Source of the DNA: Eimeria necatrix
Taxonomy: Eukaryota > Apicomplexa > Conoidasida > Eucoccidiorida > Eimeriidae
Length of the DNA stretch: 12,500 nt
NCBI RefSeq assembly: GCF_000499385.1
Contig: NW_013652713.1
Coordinates: forward strand, 17,501-30,000
Reading direction: 5' to 3'
Shown: one piece after another, positions 6,884-12,500 of the stretch
How positions within the stretch are numbered: position 1 is the first letter of the stretch
How the letters are laid out: each line of letters opens with the position of its first letter
The notes under the pieces: model-generated
Databases searched by the model: none
Told to the model about the DNA's origin: nothing
The model's input: only the letters and a program-made list of their open reading frames with translations
Translations under genes and position numbers: made by a program

Positions 6884-9213
6884 AAAGTTATAAATAAATA
6901 AACAAATATATAAATAAATAAATGATAATAATTAAGCAGTAGATAAATAAATGAATGAATACCTAAATAGTATATTGAATGATTAATTAATAGTAAATAA
7001 AAAACAAGTCATATATCAAAAGATAAATAAACAATAGAAAATAATTAATTAATTAATTAATTGGAACAATGAATAAAAATAAAATTATAACTAAATAATA
7101 AATTAATTAATTAATAACGAAGGATAATTTTAAAAATTAAATTTACCTTTTATTTCATAAATTCATAAAAACGAATTTCACCATTACTCAATTAATTTAA
7201 ATTATCATTTTTTTATTTTTTCAGCAGTTAAGATCTCCTCATTTATTTGATTCAATTTATTTATCTATTTATTTTAATTAATTAATTATTTATTTATTTA
7301 TTTAATTTATTTATTTTAATTTTTAAATTCCAACCTGTGTAGATACAGTCGCTGCGGGTAAAAACGCGGTCCACGTACAGCAGCAAATTCGTCGCATCTG
7401 AAATTAAAAATAAAAAATAAGAATAAAATAATTCAATTAATTAATTAGTTAATTAATTAATTAGATTATTTTAATGATTTACGAATTCAATTAATTAATT
7501 AATTCATTTCATTATATTGTTTAGTTGATTTACAAATTCAATTAATTAATTAATTAATCGATTAATCAAATTATTTAATTGATCTACGAACTTGTTTGAT
7601 CAATTAATTAATTAATTAATTATTATTTATTTATTTATTTATTTATTTCATTTAATTAAGTATTCAATTAACCACATTATTCGGGTAATTAAGCAATTAA
7701 GTCACAAGTAAAATAGTCAAGAAATAAAAGAAACAATAAATAAATAAAACAAAAATGCACAAAAACAAAATCTCTAATTAACTTTCCAATTGTCATTTTA
7801 AATCAAAATGAAGAAAGAGAAAAAGCGACAAAAAAGGAAAAAACTAAAAATAAAAAAACAAAACAAAAAAGAAAAAAGAAATTAAAAAAAGATAAAAAAG
7901 GAAAAATAAACCAAAAGAGACAAACAGAAAAACTCCAGAAGAGCTAGCGACAAATCGAGGGTTTAGGGTTTAGGGTTTAGGGTTTAGGGTTCAAATGGAG
8001 GGTTTCAGATTCGTAATTAGTTCCTTTAAATCCAGGAACTACAGCTGTGAAGATTAAGGGTTTAGGGTTTATGGCTTAGGGTTTGTGGCACAGCGCTCAG
8101 AGCTTAGGGTTTAGGGTTTAGCGTTTAGGGTTTAGGGTTTAGGGTTTAGGGTTTAGGGTTTGGACCTAGCACTGCGTCGGCGTATTCTTTTCTGCTGGCA
8201 GTGTAAATGACAATTTCGTATAAGCCATAAAGCTGCAAACAAAAAAGAAATTAAAATTAAAATTAAATAAATTAAAAGAAATTAAAATTAAAATTAAATA
8301 AATTAAAAGAAATTAAAAGGAAATGAATTAAAAATAAAAGATTAAAAGAATTAAAAAGACAAAAGAATATCAAAATGACAAAAGAGACAAAAAGAAGATC
8401 CACAAAATATAAAAAGGACAAAAAGCGACGAGAAAGAAAACAGCTAGCTAGCTAGCTGGCTAGCTCGCTGGCTAGCCAGCTAGCTAGCTAGCTACGTAAT
8501 TAACCGAGAGCTAGCTAGCTAGCTAGCTAGCTAGCTAGCTGGCTGGCTAGCTAGCTGCCTCGCTGGCTAGCTAGGTAAGCAGCTAGCTAGTCAGTTAGGC
8601 AGCTAGCTGGCTGACTACCTGGCTAGCTAGATGGCTAGCTAGCTGGCTAACTTGCTGGCTAGCTAACTGGCTAGCTATCTGGCTAGCTAGCTGACTGGCT
8701 AGCTGACTGGCAAGCTAACTGGCCGGCTGGCTAGCTAGCTGTCCAGCTAGCTAGCTGACTAGCTGGCTAGCTAGCTGCTTCGCTACCTGGTTCCAGGTAG
8801 CTAGCTGCCTAGCTAGCTAGTTGTCTAGCTAGCTGATTAGACAGCTAGCCAGCTAGCTGGCTAACTGCCTGGCTAGCTAGCCGCCCAGCTAGCTAGCTGA
8901 CTAGTTAGCCAGCTAGCTGCCTAGCTAGCGGATTGCCGAGCTAGCTAGCTGTCTAGCTAGCTAGCCAGCCAGCCAGCTAGCTAGCTACCTGACCAGCTAG
9001 CTAGGCGTCTAGCTAGCTGGCTAGCTAGCTAGCCAGCTGGCTAGCTAGCTAGCTAGCAAGCCAGCTAGCTAGCTAGCTAGCTAGCTAGCTAGCTAGCTAG
9101 CCAGGGAAATACCTCCTGAAGGAAGAAATCCGCGTGGGGTCTTTTGGCAACTTGGAAGGCCGTGGGGACAGAATTGACCCGCATCAGCACCCGCTGCTGC
9201 GAAGCAAACAGCT

Positions 9214-9261
<48 letters not shown>

Positions 9262-9553
9262 CGAACAGCGACGCAGCAGCAGCAGCAGCAGCACGAATAG
9301 CAAAAGGAGGAGCATAAGCAATAGCGGTAGCCGCAGGAGAAGCAGCAGCAGCAGAAAGAGCAGCAGCAACAGAAGGTATAGCAGCAGCAGCAGCAGCAGC
9401 AGCAGCGTGTCGTGGGACTTCAAAGGGTTTAGGGTTTAGGGTTTAGGGTTTAGGGTTTGGTTACTTTAATCCTCGTGGCTAAGATTAGGGTTTCGTCGAG
9501 GTCCAGCGCGAGCGTCATGGGGGGTCTGGTGCGCTGCCGGCCCCCCAGAGTTT

Positions 9554-9595
<42 letters not shown>

Positions 9596-9710
9596 AGGCA
9601 GCAGCAGCAGCAGCAGCAGATAAACGGGCTTTATGCTTCAGCCCCAGCAAGCGGCGGGCGCTCGAGGGCTGCTGCTGCTGCAGAAGAGCAGCGCCAGCTG
9701 CCTGCTTCCA

Positions 9711-9748
<38 letters not shown>

Positions 9749-10047
9749 TGCTGCGGCGCAGCAGCAGCAGCAGACTTCGGAAATAAAAAGAAGAAGGAGA
9801 AGAACAGTCCCGCATGCAGCCCAAAATAAAGGGCAGCCCCTGCAGCAGCGTCTGAGCAGCAAAAGCAGCAAGAGCAGCAGCAACTGCAGCAGGCCACTCC
9901 TGCTGCAGCAGCAGCAGCAGCCGCTGCAGCTGCTGCTGCAGCGGCAGCAGCAACCGCTGCAGCTGCTGCTGCAACGGCTGCAGCAGCAGCAACCACTCAC
10001 ATAAGTAGCCAAACATGCTCAACTTCGCCACATCACTGCCAGTACTG

Positions 10048-10084
<37 letters not shown>

Positions 10085-10265
10085 GGCTGCTGCTGTTCAC
10101 ATTCGCAGCCTCGTGTTGCTGTGCTGCTGCTGCTGCTGCTGCTGAGGTCGCCAGCTCCCTGCTAGCAGCGGAGGTTGTGCTGCTGCTGCTGCAGCAGCAG
10201 CTGCTGCTGCTGCTGCTGTTGCTGCTTTTGGCAGGCTGCTCGAGATACGCGTTCAGGTGTTCGCG
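5811..10265 (-). CDS. FCP1/SCP/Dullard-type (NIF family) HAD protein phosphatase, multi-exon
   Basis: Proposed join on the minus strand: 10265-9465, 9196-9113, 8232-8166, 7397-7335, 6791-6696, 6193-onward. The exons carry the NIF domain in order: LALDLDETLI (motif I, nucleophile and acid/base aspartates of DxDxT), VNSVPTAFQVAKRPHADFF, LYGLYEIVIYTASRKEY (motif II YTAS), YVDRVFTRSDCIYT, GYVKDLRKCRKDLSKVL (motif III lysine), LLVDDS (motif IV), then the C-terminal helix with KDVRAIL. All catalytic residues are present. Phases agree at every junction (0, 0, 1, 1, 1). The family dephosphorylates Ser/Thr on the Pol II CTD, lipin or related targets; the KRPHADFF segment and the end of the domain resemble Dullard/Nem1 proteins, but the substrate is not determinable. 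About 250 residues of low-complexity Ser/Gln/Leu sequence precede the domain. The last exon either reads through poly-Leu to TGA at 5811 or splices at 6056. Confidence 0.88.
6057..6193 (-). CDS. Phosphatase last conserved exon
   Basis: Phase 1 in after TTTGCTGCAG: Glu, then NFVHIGGWCGSESDEQ, a short Leu run, PLLHALRAAKDVRAIL, GLRTMTHP. NIF domains end with exactly this pattern: N-hydrophobics-W-D-x-x-L...DVR-x-hydrophobic-L. After 6057 the frame continues as poly-Leu to TGA at 5811, or splices at CCG|GTGCTG. Confidence 0.88.
6194..6695 (-). repeat. Intron of mirrored telomere-like arrays
   Basis: Plus-strand AAACCCT arrays at 6202-6242 and 6318-6356, and TTTAGGG arrays at 6420-6448, 6499-6530 and 6655-6694 with degenerate units between. 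In the sense (minus) direction the intron therefore starts GC then AAACCCT repeats and ends TTTAGGG repeats then TTTGCTGCAG. The two ends are complementary for about 35 bases. Confidence 0.9.
6696..6791 (-). CDS. Phosphatase exon (motifs III and IV)
   Basis: Phase 1 in: D, then FGYVKDLRKCRKDLSK, VLLVDDSLVAGTHCR. It contains the motif III lysine and the motif IV aspartates. The acceptor TTTTTGTTTTCAG is strong. The exon must end at 6696 to keep the frame, which gives a GC donor (CGAG|GCAAAC). Confidence 0.9.
6792..7334. repeat. A/T tetranucleotide-rich intron (AAAT, AATT)
   Basis: TAAA units around 6805-6885 (about 20 copies), then degenerate AATT and TTTA runs, ending in TTTATTTA at 7260-7320. 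It is the intron between the 7397-7335 and 6791-6696 exons. No other feature is seen. Confidence 0.85.
7335..7397 (-). CDS. Phosphatase exon (VDRVFTRSDC segment)
   Basis: An isolated GC-balanced island in an A/T-rich desert. Phase 1 completes Asp from the previous exon (VLD), then reads ATNLLLYVDRVFTRSDCIYT and leaves in phase 1 at G|GTTGGA. It corresponds to the LD...LYREHC segment of NIF domains. The acceptor is TTTATTTTTAATTTCAG. Confidence 0.88.
7398..8165. repeat. Composite intron: AATT repeats, A-rich tract, telomere-like arrays
   Basis: AATT runs at 7430-7625, a TTTA run at 7622-7652, an A/G-rich tract at 7805-7930, and TTTAGGG arrays at 7958-7992 and 8058-8162. In the sense direction the AAACCCT arrays come first, directly after the donor. 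A small non-repeat island at 7995-8055 has no needed coding role because the flanking exons join perfectly. Confidence 0.85.
8166..8232 (-). CDS. Phosphatase exon (YTAS motif II)
   Basis: 22 codons, phase 0 in and phase 1 out: LYGLYEIVIYTASRKEY then ADAVL. It matches the NIF consensus of an aromatic, E, hydrophobics, (F/Y)TAS and YAD. The acceptor TTTTTTGTTTGCAG is strong; the donor G|GTCCAA runs straight into AAACCCT repeats. Confidence 0.9.
8233..9112. repeat. Intron of GCTA array plus A-rich tract
   Basis: 8236-8440 is A-rich with a repeated AAATTAAAATTAAAATTAAA pattern. 8441-9104 is a GCTA tetranucleotide array with GCTG and GCCA variants, like that of 556-1438. It separates two exons that join in phase 0 within the phosphatase domain. 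Confidence 0.85.
9113..9196 (-). CDS. Phosphatase exon (KRPHADFF segment)
   Basis: Phase 0 in and out. It reads QRVLMRVNSV then PTAFQVAKRPHADFFLQE, the conserved basic KRP segment of NIF domains. The acceptor is TTTGCTTCGCAG, the donor GAG|GTATTT. The first CAG may belong to the intron (start at 9193). A plus-strand frame over this site is antisense. Confidence 0.85.
9197..9464. repeat. Intron of CAG array and telomere-like array
   Basis: CAG-rich 9209-9405 with a perfect run of about 16 CAG at 9213-9260, and TTTAGGG at 9424-9459. In the sense direction the intron begins GTAACC followed at once by AAACCCT repeats. Confidence 0.85.
9465..10265 (-). CDS. Phosphatase exon with low-complexity N-terminus and motif I
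   Basis: In-frame open stretch of 267 codons. It starts after GGGCTTAG (acceptor) with REHLNAYLEQPAKSS, runs through Ser, Ala and Leu/Gln tracts and SDVAKLSMFGYLCEW, and ends MTLALDLDETLILATRIK at donor AAA|GTAACC in phase 0. An in-frame ATG at 10016 could be the start instead. Only the last 18 codons (9518-9465) are secure; hidden introns in the repeat part are possible, for example near 9780-9850, where a pyrimidine-rich stretch occurs. Confidence 0.7.
9552..10225. repeat. CTG/CAG arrays within the phosphatase N-terminal exon
   Basis: Alternating CTG and CAG blocks (CTG 9555-9595, CAG 9599-9620, CTG 9713-9752, CAG 9758-9774, mixed 9890-9990, CTG 10047-10095, CTG 10187-10222). These give Ser, Ala, Gln or Leu runs depending on the frame. 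Confidence 0.8.
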
Positions 10266-10748
10266 CTAAGCCCTAAACCCTAAACCCTAAACCCTAAACC
10301 CTAAACACTAAACCCTAAACCCGAAACCCCAAACCCTAAAGCCCTGTGTCTTCTTCCCGTCAATGCAGCCGGTGTCTTGGCTGCAGTGCACACCTGCCAA
10401 ACCGTAAACCGTAAACCCTAAACCCTAAACCCTAAACCCTAAACCCTAAACCCTAAATTTAGAAACGAAAAAATGATTCAAATAACTCACAAATACGTCA
10501 AAACCTGTTTCTTTGCTGCTGCTGCGCTAGCAGGTGCTCCCGCGGCTCCCAAACCCTAAACCCTAAACCCTAAACCCTAAACGCTACACCATAAACCCTA
10601 AACCCTAGATTGTAACTGGAGGAGCTTTTCACTGAAAAAATTACTTTTAGGGATTGTTTTGAAGTATTAAATTAAAATGCCTTAGTGTTAAAGCCTAAAA
10701 TCTAAACCCTAAACCCTAAACCCTAAACCCTAAACCCTAAACCCTGAG
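10266..10748. repeat. AAACCCT arrays
   Basis: Arrays at 10270-10340, 10405-10456, 10549-10610 and 10700-10745, separated by islands at 10341-10404, 10457-10548 and 10611-10699. In the sense direction of the phosphatase they read TTTAGGG and end at the acceptor of the 10265 exon. Confidence 0.9.
10505..10545 (-). CDS. Candidate upstream phosphatase exon (weak)
   Basis: Phase 1 in, reads AGAPASAAAAKKQ and leaves in phase 0 at CAG|GTTTTG, which fits the phase 0 entry of the exon at 10265. The acceptor (GGGTTTGGGAG) is poor. Support is only phase and the donor. Confidence 0.25.
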
Positions 10749-10753
10749 GACAC

Positions 10754-10787
10754 CTGGGAATGAGCGAGGCGCTGATCTAGACAGCCT
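10754..10787 (-). CDS. Candidate upstream phosphatase exon (weak)
   Basis: A 34-base island after AAAATGCAG, reading RLSRSAPRSFP in phase 0 and leaving in phase 1 at CAG|GTGTCC, compatible with the candidate at 10545. No start codon has been located further upstream. Confidence 0.2.
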
Positions 10788-10794
10788 CTGCATT

Positions 10795-10912
10795 TTATTT
10801 CATTCTTTTCTTTTACTTCTTTTTTATTTTTATTTATTTTTAATTTTAATTTATTTTTATTTTTATTTTTATTTTATTTTTTATTTTTATTTTCTCTTTT
10901 TACTCATTTGTC
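10795..10912. repeat. T-rich tract (TTTTA units)
   Basis: Pyrimidine/T-rich on the plus strand with TTTTTA repeats. It separates the AAACCCT block on its left from the TTTAGGG block on its right. Confidence 0.85.
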
Positions 10913-10963
10913 GCTGCATGCTGGCGGTTTGGCTTTGGGCTCAACTGGGAGTGAGTTACAGTC

Positions 10964-11226
10964 CCTAGGGTTTAGGGTTTACGGTTTAGGGTTTAGGGTT
11001 TAGGGTTTAGGGCTTGGGGTTTAGGGTAAAGAGCAGACAATTAAGAGTTTGGCTGGCAGTCTCTAGGGTTTAGGGTTTAGGGTTTGAGACATGGTGTCTA
11101 GGGTTTAGAGCTCAGGGTGTAAGGCTTAGGGTTTAGGGTTTAGAACGTAGGCTGTGCACTTTTGGGTCGACGGTGTTGAATCTAGGGTTTAAGGTTTAGG
11201 GTTTAGGGTTTAGGGTTTAGGGTTTG
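10964..11226. repeat. TTTAGGG arrays
   Basis: Arrays at 10966-11028, 11064-11085, 11098-11150 and 11182-11226 with degenerate units. Orientation is opposite to 10270-10745 and to 11293-11747. Confidence 0.9.
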
Positions 11227-11292
11227 TTCGTAAAAGGATTTTTCGCGCATGTCGTTCGGGTCGTTTCAACTTCCAATATAACACAAATAAAA
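11227..11292. other. Non-repeat island between oppositely oriented telomere-like arrays
   Basis: Holds a minus-strand ATG followed by nine open codons that run into AAACCCT repeats. No GT donor is seen before the repeats, so an exon is not supported. Confidence 0.4.
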
Positions 11293-11747
11293 CTAAACCC
11301 TAAACCCTAAACCCTAGAGCCTAAACCCTAAACCCTAAATCCTAAACCCTAAACCCTAAACCGTAGGCGCTATGAACCCATATCCGTAAGCCTAAACAGG
11401 GGACCGCAAACCCTAAACCCTAAAGGCCCTAAACCCCAAACCCTAAACCCTAAACCCTAAACCCTAAACCCTAAACCCTCGATTTTAAGCCTCAAAACCT
11501 AACCCGTAAACTCTAGACGCCTACGGCCTGAGGGGCTCAAGGGCGTAAAATTCCAAACCCTAAGCCCTAAACGCTAAACCCTAAACCCTAAACCCTAAAC
11601 CCTAAACCCTAAAGGGGTCCTCTTCCCTGGCGAAAGTGAGGGCGCCTCCACAAAAAGGGTTTGGAAATAAAAGAACTTTTGTTTATTTTATTTCAATTCA
11701 TTGTTTCGTTTAAACCTAAACCCTAAACCCTAAACCCTAAACCCTCG
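11293..11747. repeat. AAACCCT arrays
   Basis: Arrays at 11293-11365, 11407-11478, 11555-11612 and 11712-11745, with many degenerate units between. An island at 11613-11710 shows no convincing gene. Confidence 0.9.
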
Positions 11748-11754
11748 TCCTAGA

Positions 11755-11992
11755 GCAGCAGCCGCTGCTGCTGCTGCTGTTGCTGCTTCTGCGGCTGCTG
11801 CTATGACTGCAGTGGCGCCGCTGCTGCCGTTATTGCTTTTGCTGTTGCTGCTGCTGCTGCTGTTACTACCGATTGTGCTGCTGCTGCTGCTACATCTGCT
11901 GCTGCTGCTGCTGCTTTTCCCGTTGCTGCTGCCTTTCCTGCTGCGTCAGCAGCAGCAGCAGCTGCTGCTGCTGCTGCTGCAGTGGCATTTCG
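11755..11992. repeat. CTG-rich array
   Basis: CTG with CTT, TTG and CCG variants, then CAG at 11948-11961 and CTG to 11980. The plus-strand frame 11803-12063 is mostly poly-Leu and is not accepted as a gene. Confidence 0.8.
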
Positions 11993-11994
11993 TT

Positions 11995-12044
11995 TTAATT
12001 TTGATTAAAATGGTACTCAATTTGGACCTTTGTGTCTCCTTCAT
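11995..12044 (-). CDS. Candidate terminal exon of a gene to the right (weak)
   Basis: After GGAGTTTTGGTTGCAG, phase 1 reads Asp, then EGDTKVQIEYHFNQN and TAA. The acceptor is good and the peptide is non-repetitive and coding-like, but no family is recognised and no upstream exon is visible in the 450 bases left. It could instead end at AAG|GTCCAA and be part of a longer transcript. Confidence 0.3.
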
Positions 12045-12071
12045 CTGCAACCAAAACTCCTAGCGTGTATA

Positions 12072-12130
12072 GTTTAGGGTTTGGGGTTTACCTCTTAGGG
12101 TTTAGGGTTTAGGGTTTAGGGTTTAGGGTC
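12072..12130. repeat. TTTAGGG array
   Basis: A degenerate start, then five perfect units at 12096-12128. Confidence 0.9.
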
Positions 12131-12273
12131 TTTCTTTGTAGAAATAGCCAATCAATTAATAATTAATTAATTCCGCAGCCTTTTGGGGTGTACATACACC
12201 ATGGGTTAAGTGGGCGGCGAGTTAGATTTAACCAAAAGTGAAATAATCAATTATGAATAAATAAATAAATAGC

Positions 12274-12308
<35 letters not shown>

Positions 12309-12345
12309 ACTAATTAATTAATTAATTAATTAAGATAATGATAAA
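12131..12345. other. A/T tetranucleotide repeats with a short unique island
   Basis: AATT at 12150-12172 and 12309-12332, AAAT at 12256-12308. The island 12173-12240 contains the inverted repeat GGTGTA-CA-TACACC at 12188-12201. No gene is seen. Confidence 0.7.
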
Positions 12346-12500
12346 TAATTAGGGTTTAGGAAGACTCGCGACACCTGTGAGTGGCCACAGCGCAAATGCT
12401 TTTTAAACCTCCAAGGGTTTAGGGTTTAGGGTTTAGAGTTTAGGGTTTAGGGTTTATGAAATCAAAAAAGGAAATGTACTTGAGACAAGACCCGAATAAA
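12346..12500. repeat. TTTAGGG arrays and unique tail
   Basis: TTTAGGG at 12350-12359 and 12413-12457; the rest is short unique sequence with no recognised feature. Confidence 0.8.

Noticed and set aside
9134..9439. Plus-strand 101-codon frame starting MGSFGNLEGRGD
   Set aside because: Its only non-repeat part is antisense to the phosphatase exon 9196-9113.
10611..10699. Minus-strand micro-exon after TTTTTTCAG (reading VKSSSSYNLG)
   Set aside because: The acceptor is good but the only donor is inside a TTTAGGG repeat and the resulting phase does not fit the next candidate exon.
11803..12063. Plus-strand 86-codon Leu-rich frame
   Set aside because: It is mostly CTG repeat read as poly-Leu; the non-repeat end is better explained by a minus-strand exon candidate.

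Overview
The window looks like nuclear DNA of a coccidian parasite, most likely Eimeria. The signs are CAG/CTG trinucleotide arrays everywhere, dispersed telomere-like AAACCCT/TTTAGGG arrays, small intron-split exons, and Ala/Gln/Ser homopolymer runs in predicted protein. The species cannot be fixed from the sequence. Because (CAG)n has no stop codon in any frame, long open frames here mean little, and most of them are repeat shadows. The real coding signal is a set of short non-repeat islands bounded by splice sites, and it had to be assembled by hand.

Two conserved genes can be assembled, both on the minus strand. (1) Positions 2266 to 1 (3' end off the left edge) encode a PX-domain (phosphoinositide-binding) protein in about six exons. 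The PX domain is complete across exons 1-4, and the phases agree at every junction. (2) Positions about 10265 to 5811 encode an FCP1/SCP/Dullard-type (NIF family, HAD superfamily) protein phosphatase. Six consecutive exons carry all four HAD motifs (DLDET, YTAS, the VKDL lysine, VDDS), again with consistent phases. N-terminal exons upstream of 10265 and the C-terminal end below 6057 are unresolved.

The introns are made of repeats: a 1-kb GCTA intron in the PX gene; and in the phosphatase gene a GCTA plus A/T-rich intron (8233-9112), an A/T-rich intron (6792-7334), and introns containing AAACCCT arrays. The most striking is the intron at 6194-6695. On the sense strand its 5' half is AAACCCT arrays and its 3' half is TTTAGGG arrays, each running up to a splice site, so the intron ends are complementary.

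Between these genes, 2587-5700 holds an AT-rich stretch, a 1-kb array of a 10-bp CAGCTAGCTA-type repeat, and 1.5 kb of CTG/CAG repeats. The best candidate exons there are also on the minus strand (4771-4598 and 4438-4202, Ala-rich, ending in a stop), but coding is uncertain. The right end (10.27-12.5 kb) is mostly telomere-like arrays in alternating orientation, a T-rich block, a CTG block and A/T tetranucleotide repeats, with a few weak exon candidates.
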